64,000 bases of DNA from Pseudomonas sp. RC10 (GCF_038397775.1 NZ_CP151650.1:3472001-3536000), one strand, 5' to 3'; numbered from the stretch's first letter, positions 1-8,697 are shown. Notes: generated by a model from the sequence alone, not told the origin. Translations and numbers: made by a program.

Positions 1-1
1 C

Positions 2-430
2 AAACAGTACCGCGAAGAGGCCATGGACTTGCTCGCCCAAGTCGGCATGCAACGCCACGCCGAGCGCCCGTGCAGCGAACTCGCGTACGGCGACGTCAAG
101 CGGGTGGAACTGGCAATGGGGCTGGCGAACGACCCGAAACTGTTGCTGATGGACGAGCCCACGGCGGGCATGGGGCCGGAAGAACGCAACGACCTGATGG
201 CGCTGACCAAGCGGCTGGTGGTGGAGCGCAAGATGGCCGTGCTCTTCACTGAGCACAGCATGGACGTGGTCTTCGCCTACGCCGACCGGATGATCGTCCT
301 GGCCCGTGGGCGTTTGATTGCCGAAGGCGACGCGCAGTACATCCGCAATCACCCGAAGGTGCAGGAAGTGTATTTCGGCACCGGCAAGACGTTCGAAAAC
401 GAAATCGCTCAGTCGCAGGTGCAGGTATGA
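2..430 (+). CDS. Branched-chain-type ABC transporter ATPase (LivG-like), 5' truncated
   Basis: C-terminal 142 residues of an ABC ATPase; the reading frame is open to the left edge, so the Walker A half lies outside the window. Visible are a weak signature (ELAYGDVKR), the Walker B LLLMDEPTAGM and the switch histidine in FTEHSMDVVF. GM after the Walker B and AYADRMIVLARGRLIAEG near the end are typical of the LivG/UrtD branch, which energises uptake of branched-chain amino acids, amides or urea. The next ATPase gene starts inside its stop codon (ATGA overlap), giving the usual LivG-LivF pair. The substrate cannot be told without the upstream binding protein and permeases. Confidence 0.85.
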   Translation, partial: KQYREEAMDLLAQVGMQRHAERPCSELAYGDVKRVELAMGLANDPKLLLMDEPTAGMGPEERNDLMALTKRLVVERKMAVLFTEHSMDVVFAYADRMIVLARGRLIAEGDAQYIRNHPKVQEVYFGTGKTFENEIAQSQVQV

Positions 431-1197
431 ACGCAGTGCTGTCCACGCAACGCCCGGAGGCCGCTTCGGTGGGTGAATCGCTTCTGGAAGTCACCGGCCT
501 CAACGCTTGGTATGGGGCCGCTCAGGTGCTGTACGACCTGAATCTCAACGTCAAACGCGGCGAAGTCGTGACCTTGATGGGCCGCAATGGCGCAGGCAAG
601 TCCACCACGTTCAAGGCGTTGATGGGCATGCTGGCGCGGCGTCAGGGTGGCATTCACTTCATGGGGCAGGACATCTCGGCCCTGGCGCCGTTTGAGCGGG
701 CGCGACTGGGGCTTGGGTTCGTCCCTGAAGACCGGCGCGTGTTCACTCACCTGACCGTGACCGAGAACCTGGAAGTGGGGCGTCAGGCCAACCGGCATTG
801 GCCAGACGGCACCGAGGCGCTGAACTGGACGCCGCAACAACTGTTCGAGTTCTTCCCCAACCTTGGCGCCATGCAAGACCGGCCGGGCGGGCAGATGAGT
901 GGCGGCGAACAGCAGATGCTGACCGTGGCGCGCACGCTGATGGGCAATCCGTTCCTGATCTTGCTGGATGAGCCGTCAGAAGGGGTCGCGCCGGTGATTG
1001 TCGAGCAGATGGCACACATGATCCTGGCGTTGAAAGCCAAGGGCGCGAGCATTCTGTTGTCCGAGCAAAATTTGCACTTTGCCGGACTCGTATCAGACCG
1101 CGCCTACGTGCTGGAAAAGGGGCTGGTGCGCTATGAGGGCAGCATGTCGGAACTGGCGGCGAACGAGGCGGTGCGCAAGGCCTACCTGACGATGTAG
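427..1197 (+). CDS. Branched-chain-type ABC transporter ATPase (LivF-like)
   Basis: 256-residue complete ABC ATPase. Walker A GRNGAGKS lies at about residues 52-59, signature MSGGEQQ near 157, Walker B LILLDEPSEGVAP near 178, and switch SEQNLHFA near 210. The SEG after the Walker B is characteristic of LivF-type subunits, which pair with LivG in high-affinity amino-acid or amide importers. It starts 4 bases inside the preceding gene, so the two are translationally coupled. It is the last gene of the operon; about 60 bp separate it from the next gene. The N-terminal 18 residues before the ABC fold are slightly longer than usual. Confidence 0.9.
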   Translation: MNAVLSTQRPEAASVGESLLEVTGLNAWYGAAQVLYDLNLNVKRGEVVTLMGRNGAGKSTTFKALMGMLARRQGGIHFMGQDISALAPFERARLGLGFVPEDRRVFTHLTVTENLEVGRQANRHWPDGTEALNWTPQQLFEFFPNLGAMQDRPGGQMSGGEQQMLTVARTLMGNPFLILLDEPSEGVAPVIVEQMAHMILALKAKGASILLSEQNLHFAGLVSDRAYVLEKGLVRYEGSMSELAANEAVRKAYLTM

Positions 1198-1260
1198 CCG
1201 GGGAGCGGGGCAGGCGGCCGTGATATTCTCGCGGCTTGTCTGTCCTGTCTGTGGTTTCCC

Positions 1261-1566
1261 ATGAAATACATCCATCAGCGCGAGCACCTCAATGAAGGTG
1301 ACATCGTGGTCATCGAGTCGTCGGGCGTGTGCAACATCCGCCTCATGAGCGACGCCAACTTTCGCAGCTTCAAGAACGGCGGTCGGCACACCTACCACGG
1401 CGGCGCGTTCGACCGCTTTCCGGCGAAAATCATCGTGCCGAGCAGCGGGTTCTGGAACATCACACTGGACACCGTGACCAAACGGGCAATCAGCGTCACG
1501 CGCAAGCCCAACATCAAGCATTCGATCAAGATCGTCAGGCGGTCCGGGGGCGGGTTGCCTCGGTAA
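1261..1566 (+). CDS. DUF1883 domain protein
   Basis: 101-residue basic protein matching the DUF1883 family from its opening MKYIHQREHLNEGD, the central NIRLMSDANFRSF and a beta-rich HGGAFDRFPAKIIVPSSG segment followed by WNITLD. The family is usually a stand-alone cytoplasmic protein of about 100 residues, sometimes linked to SEFIR/TIR-type proteins; its biochemical role is unknown. There is no signal peptide or membrane segment. It lies alone between the LivF-type ATPase and a repeat region, and nothing around it suggests a function. Confidence 0.7.
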   Translation: MKYIHQREHLNEGDIVVIESSGVCNIRLMSDANFRSFKNGGRHTYHGGAFDRFPAKIIVPSSGFWNITLDTVTKRAISVTRKPNIKHSIKIVRRSGGGLPR

Positions 1567-1576
1567 GCGTTGTCTT

Positions 1577-1814
1577 CCACAAGGGTGGTGGCGCGGCAAT
1601 GTCTACGGTCCGACGCTGTCCCTGTGGGAGCTGCCGGAGCTGTGCGACGGCCGCGAAAGCGGTGTATCAGGCAACACATCTTCCACTGACCCACCGCTGT
1701 CGCTGCCGTCGTACCTCCGGCGTCTCCCACAAGGGTGGTGGCGCGGCAATGTCTACGGTCCGACGCTGTCCTTGTGGGAGCTGCCGGAGCTGTGCGACGG
1801 CCGCGAAAGCGGTG
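1577..1814. repeat. Direct 88-bp repeat (150-bp period) containing REP-like palindromes
   Basis: Positions 1577-1664 and 1727-1814 are the same 88 bases apart from one mismatch (CCCTGTGGG against CCTTGTGGG). Each contains GTGGGAGCTGCCGGAGCTGTG running into GACGGCCGCGAAAGC, a REP-type half-site. The inverted half-site CGTCGTACCTCCGGC lies between them at about 1706-1720. The same REP family recurs at 6.3 kb and 37.6-38.3 kb. Open frames across this segment are by-products of the repeat. Confidence 0.8.
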
Positions 1815-1847
1815 GGTCAGACGCAGATGTGTTGTTTGACACACCCA

Positions 1848-2834
1848 CTATTTGGCAATGAACTGCTCACTCACATACGCCGAATAATCCGGCAGCACGC
1901 TTTCAATCTTCCCCTGATCCTTCAAAAACTCCGCCGTCTTGGCAATCGCGGTCACCGTGCCGCCACCCAGCAATTCCGGCGATTTCTGTTCTGCCGCCGT
2001 GGGGAAGTGCGAGCCGTCCAGCAGCTCAGGCACGTCCGCCGCATTGGCGCCGGTGAAGCGCGCAATGGTCTTGACCGGCGTTGAGTCGGCCGTCCACTCG
2101 CTACGATGGGCCGTGTAATCGGCAATGGCGGCCAGACTGACCTTGGCAAAACCGGCGACGACGTCCGGGTGTTTCTCGGCAAAATCCTTGCGGGCGACCC
2201 AGACTTCAAACGTCGGTGAACCCCACTGCGACACTTGCCCGGCGTCGGTCAGAATCTTGCCCGTCTTGCGGATTTCCCCCAGCGCGGGTGACCACGTGAA
2301 CGCGCCATCAATGTCGCCACGTTTCCACGCTGCCGTGATCTGCAACGGGGTCAGGTTGAGGATGGTGACTTTCTTCGGATCGATGTTCCAGTGCTTCAAT
2401 GCGCCAAGGAGGCTGTAGTGCGAGGTGGACACGAACGGCACGGCGATTTTCTTGCCGATCAGGTCTTCCGGCTTGTCGATGCCGCTGCCATTACGCACCA
2501 CCAGCGCTTCGGAACTTTGAATCTGCGAGGTGACGATGAACGCCACCAGCGGCACTTTCCTTGACGCCGCTGCCGCCAGCGGACTCGACCCCAAATTGCC
2601 AATCTGCACGTCACCCGAGGCCATCGCCGCGATCACCGCAGGGCCCGCGTCGAACTGGCGCCAGTCGATTTTCTGGCCGATGGCTTTTTCGTACTCACCG
2701 TCAGCGATGGCGCGCTTCACCGGGTCGATGCCGGTGATGTAGCCGAACGTGAGGTCAGCGGCCTGGGCGGCCATTGAGAACGCAAACACGCTCAATGCCA
2801 GGGAGAGAGGGGCCGTCCAATGTGTCTTGATCAT
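1848..2834 (-). CDS. tauA: Taurine/sulfonate ABC transporter periplasmic binding protein (TauA-like)
   Basis: 328 residues from the ATG at 2834; a longer frame reaches 2930, but only this start gives a clean Sec signal peptide ending in MAAQAADLTF. The mature protein keeps TauA-family hallmarks: ASGDVQIGNLGSSPLA, SEALVVRNGSGIDKPEDLIG, IAVPFVSTSHYSLLGALKHW and WKRGDIDGAFTWSPA. It would capture taurine or a related sulfonate in the periplasm. No tauBC genes adjoin it, so it is an orphan binding protein that must share a transporter encoded elsewhere. The promoter at 2895-2946 closely resembles that of the SsuA-like gene near 10.6 kb. Confidence 0.88.
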   Translation of the reverse strand: MIKTHWTAPLSLALSVFAFSMAAQAADLTFGYITGIDPVKRAIADGEYEKAIGQKIDWRQFDAGPAVIAAMASGDVQIGNLGSSPLAAAASRKVPLVAFIVTSQIQSSEALVVRNGSGIDKPEDLIGKKIAVPFVSTSHYSLLGALKHWNIDPKKVTILNLTPLQITAAWKRGDIDGAFTWSPALGEIRKTGKILTDAGQVSQWGSPTFEVWVARKDFAEKHPDVVAGFAKVSLAAIADYTAHRSEWTADSTPVKTIARFTGANAADVPELLDGSHFPTAAEQKSPELLGGGTVTAIAKTAEFLKDQGKIESVLPDYSAYVSEQFIAK

Positions 2835-2894
2835 GGGGGTCGATGCCTTGGTTGAAAGTCCGCGCCGGTCACAGCGAACGGCGGTCAGGCATGG

Positions 2895-2946
2895 AGCATA
2901 AGGTTCTATGAATTTTGTTTTAAATATCATTTTGGCATTAGCTTAG
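2895..2946 (-). promoter_or_regulatory. Predicted sulfur-starvation-type promoter of tauA-like gene
   Basis: Read on the minus strand: a -35-like TTAAAA (2918-2923), 17-base spacer and -10-like TATGCT (2895-2900). Immediately upstream is an AT-rich box containing TAAGCTAATGCCA (about 2933-2945). The same -35/spacer/-10 layout and a nearly identical upstream box occur before the SsuA-like gene at 10687-10738. A weak core with a conserved upstream box fits an activator-dependent promoter; CysB or a CysB-like LysR protein is the obvious candidate, but that is inference. Confidence 0.55.
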
Positions 2947-3316
2947 GCGTGTCTGCTGGCTGGATCATACGCTTTTCACAGCGTCGTCGAAGACCTCGCC
3001 TCAAGACCTCCGGCGCATGACGGTGGCGCGAAGTTCGCATCAGTTCGATGACCAACGCCTAAAGCGTGCAAGGCAGCCCTATTGCTGTTGCGCCAGCAAC
3101 ACCGACCGAACAAAAATGCCTTAAAACAAACAGTTACCTCCGTCATTCGAGGCCTGAAAGCCTTTAAAACGGCGCCGATGACGCATGGCACAAAGCCTGC
3201 AATCCCCTGAATCTGTCCCGCGATGCGCTGCCCGGCGCGTTGTGTCCGATCGTTCAGGAGTGTCCGTTGTTGTCTTTCCCTGCGTCTTGGGGCTGCCTGC
3301 CCCCGCGTGAATCGCC
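2947..3316. other. Intergenic region without recognised gene
   Basis: About 370 bp between the tauA-like promoter and the first permease of the next operon, which runs the other way. It must hold the promoter of that operon. TTTAAAAC-rich patches near 3120 and 3160 are possible elements, but I see no convincing -35/-10 pair, terminator or REP. Short open frames here lack ribosome sites and family resemblance. Confidence 0.4.
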
Positions 3317-3982
3317 ATGAATTTCGATGTCGATTTTGCGCTGTCCACATTGCCTGCGTTTCTGGTCGCGGTGTGGGTCACCCTGCAAGTCGGGTTGATC
3401 GCCATCGTCACCTCGTTATGCGTCGCCTTGATCAACGCCGCCATCGCCGTGTTCGAAGTGCCGGTGCTGCGACGGCTGGTGCGCTGGTACGTCGAACTGG
3501 CGCGGAACACGCCGCTGTTGATTCAGCTGTTTTTCATCTACTTCGCGCTGCCGAGCATCGGCATCCGCATCTCCGGGTTTGCTTCGGCAATCATCGCCAT
3601 GACCTTTCTCGGCGGGGCGTACCTCACGGAAATCCTCCGGGCCGGAGTCGCGGCGGTGCCCAAGGCGCAGATCGAATCGGGGTTGTCGATTGGCCTGTCG
3701 CGCTGGCAGTTGCTGCGGCATGTGATCCTGCCGCAAGCGGGCATCCTCAGCCTGCCCGCATTGTTCGCCAATTTCGTGTTCCTGCTCAAAGAAACCACCG
3801 TGGTCTCGGCAGTCGCGGTGCCCGAGATTCTGTACACCACCAAGAACTACATCGCGCTCTACTACAAGACCTACGAAATGCTCGCGGTCATGACCGGTAT
3901 GTGTGTGCTGCTGTTCGTGCCGCTGTCGCTGTTGCTGCGCGTGATCGAAAGGAGGCTCCAGCATGGCCAGTTCGGGTCTTGA
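3317..3982 (+). CDS. Polar amino-acid-type ABC transporter permease (first subunit)
   Basis: 221 residues with several membrane helices and the HisM/GlnP-type EAA region, seen as GVAAVPKAQIESGLSIGLSRWQ followed by LLRHVILPQ. FFIYFALPS and LLKETTVVSAVAVPEI are family motifs. The ATG at 3317 is preferred over an upstream frame because it begins the typical N-terminal periplasmic/TM1 segment. The end overlaps the next permease by 20 bases. First gene of a four-gene importer (permease, permease, ATPase, binding protein) ending at 6210. Confidence 0.88.
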   Translation: MNFDVDFALSTLPAFLVAVWVTLQVGLIAIVTSLCVALINAAIAVFEVPVLRRLVRWYVELARNTPLLIQLFFIYFALPSIGIRISGFASAIIAMTFLGGAYLTEILRAGVAAVPKAQIESGLSIGLSRWQLLRHVILPQAGILSLPALFANFVFLLKETTVVSAVAVPEILYTTKNYIALYYKTYEMLAVMTGMCVLLFVPLSLLLRVIERRLQHGQFGS

Positions 3983-4622
3983 GTTGCTGTGGGTGTCGGC
4001 GCCGCAATTGCTGACGGGGATCGGTCGCACGCTGGGGATTTCCGCCTTGGCCATCGTGTTCAGCAGCGTTGGCGGCCTGGCGTATGGCGTGCTGCGCAAT
4101 CTCGGCATTCGCTGGCTGGACACCCTCCTGCTGATTTACCTGGAAGCGTTTCGGGCGATTCCGGTGCTGGTGTGGCTGTACCTGTTCTTCTTCGGCTTGC
4201 CGATCTTTTTCGGCTGGAGCATTCCGGGCTTCTGGTGCGCGGTGCTGGTGCTGTCCCTCTGGGGCATCAGCGAAACCGGCGAAGTGGTGCGCGGCGCCTT
4301 GCGTTCGATTCCCCGTGGCCAGCGCGAGGCCGGTCTGGCCATCGGACTGAGTCTGCCCGGTCTGTATGGCCGGGTCTTGTTGCCCCAGGCCTTGCAGCGC
4401 ATGACGCCGCCGATGATCAACGTGTTCACCCGCATCATCAAAACCAGCTCGCTGGCGGTGCTGATCGGCGTGGTCGATGTGATCAAGATCGGCCAGCAGA
4501 TCATCGAGCGCACCTACGAATCGGTGCTGATCTACGGCTTCCTGTTCCTGTTTTTCTTTCTCGTCTGCTACCCGTTGTCAGCCGCATCCCGTGTGCTTGA
4601 GCGACGCTGGAGTCACTCATGA
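3963..4622 (+). CDS. Polar amino-acid-type ABC transporter permease (second subunit)
   Basis: 219 residues, paralogous to the preceding permease. The EAA loop reads RGALRSIPRGQREAGLAIGL and continues with a LLPQALQRMTPPMIN segment; the helix IIKTSSLAVLIGVVDVIKIG is characteristic of GlnP/HisQ subunits. It would form the heterodimeric channel with the preceding permease. It overlaps the upstream gene by 20 bases and the ATPase gene downstream by 4 (ATGA), so the operon is translationally coupled. Confidence 0.88.
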   Translation: MASSGLELLWVSAPQLLTGIGRTLGISALAIVFSSVGGLAYGVLRNLGIRWLDTLLLIYLEAFRAIPVLVWLYLFFFGLPIFFGWSIPGFWCAVLVLSLWGISETGEVVRGALRSIPRGQREAGLAIGLSLPGLYGRVLLPQALQRMTPPMINVFTRIIKTSSLAVLIGVVDVIKIGQQIIERTYESVLIYGFLFLFFFLVCYPLSAASRVLERRWSHS

Positions 4623-5380
4623 GTGCATTGATAGAGCTGTCCGGTTTCAGTAAGCGTTTTGGCGATGTCCCGGTGTTACAGGACGTCGATCTCCAGGTCA
4701 AAGAGGGCGAGGTGCTGGTCATTCTCGGCCCCAGCGGCTGTGGCAAAAGCACCTTGCTGCGTTGCTTGAACGGGCTCGAAGCGGGCCACGCCGGGCACTA
4801 CCGTTTCATGGGCCGCGAGTTGCCGGCCAACACCGACTGGCGCCTCGTTCGCCAGCAGATCGGCATGGTGTTCCAGAGTTATCACCTGTTTCCGCACATG
4901 AGCGTGCTGGACAACATTCTGCTGGGCCCGGTCAACGTGCAGAAGCGCCCGAAGGCCGAGGCGCGGCAGCAGGCGGAAACGCTGTTGGCGCGGGTTGGCT
5001 TGCTGGACAAACGCGATGCCTTTCCTCGCGAGTTGTCCGGTGGCCAGCAGCAACGCATCGCCATCGTCCGTGCGTTGTGCATGAACCCCAACGTCATGCT
5101 GTTCGACGAAGTGACCGCCGCCCTCGACCCCGAAATGGTCAAGGAAGTGCTGGAGGTGATTCTCGACCTCGCGCGCAGCGGCATGACCCTGTTGATCGTC
5201 ACCCACGAAATGGCCTTTGCCCGTGCGGTGGCGGATCGGGTGCTGTTCATGGACGGTGGCCGCATCGTCGAACAGGCCGACCCTGAAACCTTCTTCAGCT
5301 CCCCGCAGACCGCACGCGCGCAGCAGTTTCTGGAGAAATTCTCCTACGTAGAAAATATGCCTAAAAGGAATGCATCGTGA
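4619..5380 (+). CDS. Polar amino-acid-type ABC transporter ATPase (GlnQ/HisP-like)
   Basis: 253 residues with a full set of ABC motifs: Walker A GPSGCGKS (about 37-44), Q-loop in GMVFQSYHLFPHMSVLDN, signature LSGGQQQR, Walker B VMLFDEVTAALDPE and switch IVTHEMAFA. FDEVTSALDPE-type Walker B sequences and VTHEM mark the polar amino-acid uptake branch. It powers the two permeases encoded just upstream. It overlaps the binding-protein gene by 4 bases through a GTGA junction. Confidence 0.92.
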   Translation: MSALIELSGFSKRFGDVPVLQDVDLQVKEGEVLVILGPSGCGKSTLLRCLNGLEAGHAGHYRFMGRELPANTDWRLVRQQIGMVFQSYHLFPHMSVLDNILLGPVNVQKRPKAEARQQAETLLARVGLLDKRDAFPRELSGGQQQRIAIVRALCMNPNVMLFDEVTAALDPEMVKEVLEVILDLARSGMTLLIVTHEMAFARAVADRVLFMDGGRIVEQADPETFFSSPQTARAQQFLEKFSYVENMPKRNAS

Positions 5381-6210
5381 ACCTTAAAACTGCCCTCGTT
5401 TTCCCTCTGCTGGCTCTCGGTTTGTGGGGCAGCGTCGCTGCCCATGCCGAAGGGTATCTGGACAAGATCAAGGCCCGCGACAAGCTGGTCGTGGGCGTGT
5501 TCAGCGACAAACCGCCGTTCGGCTTCGTCAATGAGAAGGGTGACTACGTCGGTTTCGACACCGACCTGGGCCGCCGTTTCGCCAAGGATCTGCTGGGTGA
5601 CGAGAAGAAAATCGAATTCGTGGTGGTCGAGCCGGCCAGCCGTATTCCGTTCCTGCAAAGCGACAAGGTTGACCTGATCCTGGCCAATATGACCGTGACC
5701 CCGGAGCGCGCCCAAGTCGTGGACTTCACCCACCCGAACCTGCGCGTGGCGGTGCAGGCGCTGGTGCCGGAGAAAAGCGACGTGAAGAGCCTTGATGACC
5801 TGGCGAAGAAGACCACCATCGTCACCACCGGCACCACGGCGGACATCTGGCTGACCAAAAACCACCCGGACTGGAAACTGCTGAAGTTCGAGAAAAACTC
5901 CGAGTCGCTGCAAGCCCTGGCCAACGGTCGCGGTGATGCCTACGCGCAGGACAATCTGGTGCTGTTCAGCTGGGCCAAGCAAAACCCCGGCTACCGCGTG
6001 CTGACCCAGAAACTGGGCGACGAAGCACCTATTGCCCCAGCGGTGAAGAAAGGCAACGTCGAGCTGCGTGATTGGGTGAACACCGAACTCGCCAATCTGG
6101 GCAAGGAAAAATACCTGCTCAAGCTCTACGACCAGTACGTGCGTAGCCAACTGGCCGATGGCACCGACCCTGCGGCAGTGATCGTCGAAGGTGGGGACTG
6201 GAAGCCGTAA
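5377..6210 (+). CDS. Periplasmic amino-acid-type binding protein of the 3.3-6.2 kb importer
   Basis: 277 residues beginning with GTG inside the ATPase stop codon. Sec signal peptide about 1-24 (cleavage near AHAEG). It is a family-3 solute-binding fold: KLVVGVFSDKPPFGFVN at the ligand pocket, GFDTDLGRRFAKDLLGD, LILANMTVTPERAQVVDFT and TTIVTTGTTADIWL. The pattern resembles PEB1/GlnH/cysteine-binding proteins. The sulfur-gene surroundings make a sulfur amino acid a reasonable guess, but the substrate cannot be read from the sequence. Last gene of its operon; a REP pair follows. Confidence 0.85.
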   Translation: MNLKTALVFPLLALGLWGSVAAHAEGYLDKIKARDKLVVGVFSDKPPFGFVNEKGDYVGFDTDLGRRFAKDLLGDEKKIEFVVVEPASRIPFLQSDKVDLILANMTVTPERAQVVDFTHPNLRVAVQALVPEKSDVKSLDDLAKKTTIVTTGTTADIWLTKNHPDWKLLKFEKNSESLQALANGRGDAYAQDNLVLFSWAKQNPGYRVLTQKLGDEAPIAPAVKKGNVELRDWVNTELANLGKEKYLLKLYDQYVRSQLADGTDPAAVIVEGGDWKP

Positions 6211-6260
6211 GGTCGTTTCCAGCGCGTGGGCGGTGAGTCAGTGATGGATTTGGGGCTGAC

Positions 6261-6382
6261 CTACCGCTTTCGCCACTGTCGTAACCTCCAGAAGCTCCTA
6301 CAGGATCTGCGTCGGGCACAGCGCCTCGATACGCCAAAGATTCCTGTGGGGGACGCCGGAGGTTACGACGGCAGCGAAGACG
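6261..6382. repeat. Inverted REP pair (GCCGGAGGTTACGAC family)
   Basis: The arm at about 6262-6303 (CGCTTTCGCC then GTCGTAACCTCC, ending CTCCTACAG) is mirrored by 6343-6380 (CTGTGGGGGACGCCGGAGG then TTACGACGGCAGCGAAG). The two arms lie between two converging operons, ending at 6210 (+) and 6394 (-). The family recurs at 1.6, 37.6-38.3 and 60.3-60.6 kb. Confidence 0.75.
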
Positions 6383-6393
6383 TCGTCACGGGT

Positions 6394-7185
6394 TCAACGC
6401 CGCTCCACCACATTCAAAAACCGCCGCGTCCGTTCGTTCTCCGGGTTGACGAGAATCTGATCGGGCGTGCCGTCCGCGACGATTTTCCCGGCTTCCATGA
6501 ACAGCACCCGGTCGGCAATGTCCTGGGCGAATTTCATTTCGTGGGTCACCAGCAGCATGGTCATCTGCTGCTCATAGGCAATCGTCCGAATCACCGCCAA
6601 CACCTCACCGACCAATTCCGGGTCGAGGGCTGAGGTCACTTCATCGAACAGCATCACCTGCGGCCGCATCGCCAACGCACGGGCAATCGCCACGCGCTGT
6701 TGCTGCCCGCCCGATAACTGCGCCGGGTAGGCGTCGGCCTTATGGCTCAAACCCACCAACCCCAGGTATTCATGGGCGCGGGTCAATGCCTCTTCGCGAC
6801 TGAGTTTCAGCACCCGAAACGGCGCCTCCGTCACGTTCTCCTGCACGGTCAGGTGCGGAAACAGGTTGAACTGCTGGAACACCATGCCCACCCGATGCAC
6901 CACTGGCGCCTTCTTCGACCCTGGCCAGCGCCAGCCAGAGGACCGCGCAGGCACGTGGGCGCCCGCCACTTCGATACGCCCTTGCTGGTAGGTTTCGAGC
7001 CCTTTGATCAGGCGCAAGACCGTGGACTTCCCCGAACCGCTGGGGCCGATCAGCGCGACTTTCTGGCCTTGGGGAATGCTCAAATCCAGATGATCGATTA
7101 CCCGGTTATCGCCGAATTGCTTCACCACGCCGTTGAGGACGATCTGCGGCGAGGCGAGGGGGAGGCCGTTGGTGAGATCAGACAT
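6394..7185 (-). CDS. Polar amino-acid/ectoine-type ABC transporter ATPase
   Basis: 263 residues; Walker A GPSGSGKS near 45-52, GMVFQQFNLFPHLTVQEN, signature LSGGQQQRVAIARALAM, Walker B VMLFDEVTSALDPE, switch LVTHEMKFAQDIADRV. An insertion of about 10 residues (VPARSSGWRWPGSKK) sits before the Q-loop, as in EhuA-type ATPases. It is the last gene of a minus-strand operon of binding protein, permease, permease and ATPase. It overlaps the upstream permease by 8 bases. Confidence 0.9.
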   Translation of the reverse strand: MSDLTNGLPLASPQIVLNGVVKQFGDNRVIDHLDLSIPQGQKVALIGPSGSGKSTVLRLIKGLETYQQGRIEVAGAHVPARSSGWRWPGSKKAPVVHRVGMVFQQFNLFPHLTVQENVTEAPFRVLKLSREEALTRAHEYLGLVGLSHKADAYPAQLSGGQQQRVAIARALAMRPQVMLFDEVTSALDPELVGEVLAVIRTIAYEQQMTMLLVTHEMKFAQDIADRVLFMEAGKIVADGTPDQILVNPENERTRRFLNVVERR

Positions 7186-7828
7186 GAGTGCGCCTTTCGA
7201 AATATTTGAACAGCAGGGAAGTGGGGATGCTGATGGCCAGGAACATCAGCGCCATGACCGTGTACGGCTCGTTGTAGCGGTAGCTCATGCCCGCGATCTG
7301 TTTGGCCGCCTGGAACAGCTCGGGAATACTGATGACCGCCAACAGGGGTGTTTCCTTGAACATGCCGATCAGGTAATTGCCGAGCACCGGCACCATCGGT
7401 TTCAGCGCCTGAGGCAAGACGATGCGGCGCCAGGTCGTCGTGGCGTCAAAGTCCAGTGCCCGGGCCGCTTCCCATTGACCGGCCGGTACGCCTTCAATGG
7501 CGCCGCGAAACCCTTCGGCGATGTACGAGCCGTAATACAGGCCCAGGCCGATCACCCCCGTGGACATCGCTGGCAGCGTGATGCCCGCCAGAGGCAGGGC
7601 GAAAAACAGTACGTACAGCTGCACCATCAGCGGAGTGTTGCGGAAGAAGCTCAGGTAGGCGCTGCTCAGCCGCCTGATCACGGTGTGCCGTGTACGTTGG
7701 GCAATCGCGAGCAGCAGGCCGATCAGCGTCGCGAGGAGGAAGCCCAGAATCACCACCTGCACGGTCACCAGCAAACCGTCGAACAGGTCCGGGACGATGG
7801 ACCAGGCGAATGCGGGGTCGAAGATCAT
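7178..7828 (-). CDS. Polar amino-acid/ectoine-type ABC permease (EhuD-like position)
   Basis: 216 residues; TM1 near LLVTVQVVILGFLLATLIGL, EAA loop in AIEGVPAGQWEAARALDFDA then RRIVLPQALKPMVP, and FKETPLLAVISIPELF. It lies third in the operon and overlaps both neighbours (4 bp with the upstream permease, 8 bp with the ATPase). It forms the heteromeric inner-membrane channel with the product of 7825-8505. Confidence 0.87.
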   Translation of the reverse strand: MIFDPAFAWSIVPDLFDGLLVTVQVVILGFLLATLIGLLLAIAQRTRHTVIRRLSSAYLSFFRNTPLMVQLYVLFFALPLAGITLPAMSTGVIGLGLYYGSYIAEGFRGAIEGVPAGQWEAARALDFDATTTWRRIVLPQALKPMVPVLGNYLIGMFKETPLLAVISIPELFQAAKQIAGMSYRYNEPYTVMALMFLAISIPTSLLFKYFERRTHV

Positions 7829-8505
7829 CTCGCACCTCCGCGACGCCAGGACGTGATGTGGCGCTCGTAGCGTTTAACCAGCCAGCTCAACGGCCAGGCC
7901 ATGGCGAAGTAGCAGACCAGCACGATGCTCCAGATCAGCGTTTGTTGGCCGAGGGTGGTGATCAACTGGCCGCCGGAAAAGGTCAGGTCGCTCAGGGTGA
8001 TCAACGACACCAGCGAGGTGGTTTTCAGCAGTTCGACCAGTTGGTTGCCCATGGGTGGCAGCATGAAGGGCAGGGCTTGCGGCAACACGATGCGGCGGAA
8101 GGCGGTGATGGAGTCGAAGTCCAGTGCCCGCAAGGCATCACGCTGGCCGAGGCTGACGTTGTTCAGGGCTGAGCGCACGATCTCCGAGCCGTAGGCGGAA
8201 AAGGTCAGGCCCAGCCCGAGAATGCCGGTGGTCATCGGCGACAGGCTGATGCCGAACAGCGGCAGGATGAAGAACAGGTAAAACAGCAACACAAGGGCCG
8301 AAATGCCCCGCAGGATTTCAACGTAGACCGTGGCGATCCAGCGCAGGATTCGCCAGGGCGAGAGCCGCATCAGGGCGATGACGAACGACATCACGATGAC
8401 GATCAACTGAGCGAAGAACGTGAGTTGAAGCGTGACCCATGCGCCGTTGGCCAGCTGATGAGCGATGAAACGTGCCGTTTCCACGGCGGGAGAATCGAAG
8501 AACAT
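7825..8505 (-). CDS. Polar amino-acid/ectoine-type ABC permease (EhuC-like position)
   Basis: 226 residues; family motifs YVEILRGISALVLLFYLFF, EAA loop in ALNNVSLGQRDALRALDFDS then RRIVLPQALPFMLPPMG, and ELLKTTSLVSLITLSDL. The match in layout and motifs is to EhuC/GlnP permeases. A 210-bp gap carrying a REP pair separates it from the binding-protein gene upstream, so stability or processing of the upstream message may differ from the rest. Confidence 0.87.
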   Translation of the reverse strand: MFFDSPAVETARFIAHQLANGAWVTLQLTFFAQLIVIVMSFVIALMRLSPWRILRWIATVYVEILRGISALVLLFYLFFILPLFGISLSPMTTGILGLGLTFSAYGSEIVRSALNNVSLGQRDALRALDFDSITAFRRIVLPQALPFMLPPMGNQLVELLKTTSLVSLITLSDLTFSGGQLITTLGQQTLIWSIVLVCYFAMAWPLSWLVKRYERHITSWRRGGAR

Positions 8506-8546
8506 GGCCGTACTCGTGTGGGTTGGGGCCGGACATCAGCGCAAGA

Positions 8547-8697
8547 CCTGTGGGAGCGAATTCATTCGCGAAAAGGGCGGTACAGCCGACACATCTCCAG
8601 CGCCTGAAATACCTTCGCGAATGAATTCGCTCCCACAGTTCAGTCCGCGTCAGACGAAACATTGCGTGGCGACACTGAATTCGCTCCTACTGTTGAA
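8547..8697. repeat. REP pair plus half-site (GGGAGCGAATTCATTCGCG family)
   Basis: Left arm about 8547-8573 (CCTGTGGGAGCGAATTCATT then CGCGAAA) and right arm about 8614-8638 (the reverse complement). A third, degraded half-site lies near 8677-8697. It occupies the gap between the binding-protein gene and the first permease of the Ehu-like operon. Intra-operon REPs can stabilise the upstream transcript, which would favour the binding protein. Confidence 0.85.

Noticed and set aside
2..1197. Urea transporter ATPases UrtD/UrtE
   Set aside because: The motifs fit the broader LivG/LivF branch; without the upstream genes urea cannot be preferred, so only the general class was called.
1329..2084. 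251-codon frame across the 1.6-kb repeats
   Set aside because: It is composed of the repeated REP segment translated twice and overlaps the real DUF1883 and tauA-like genes.
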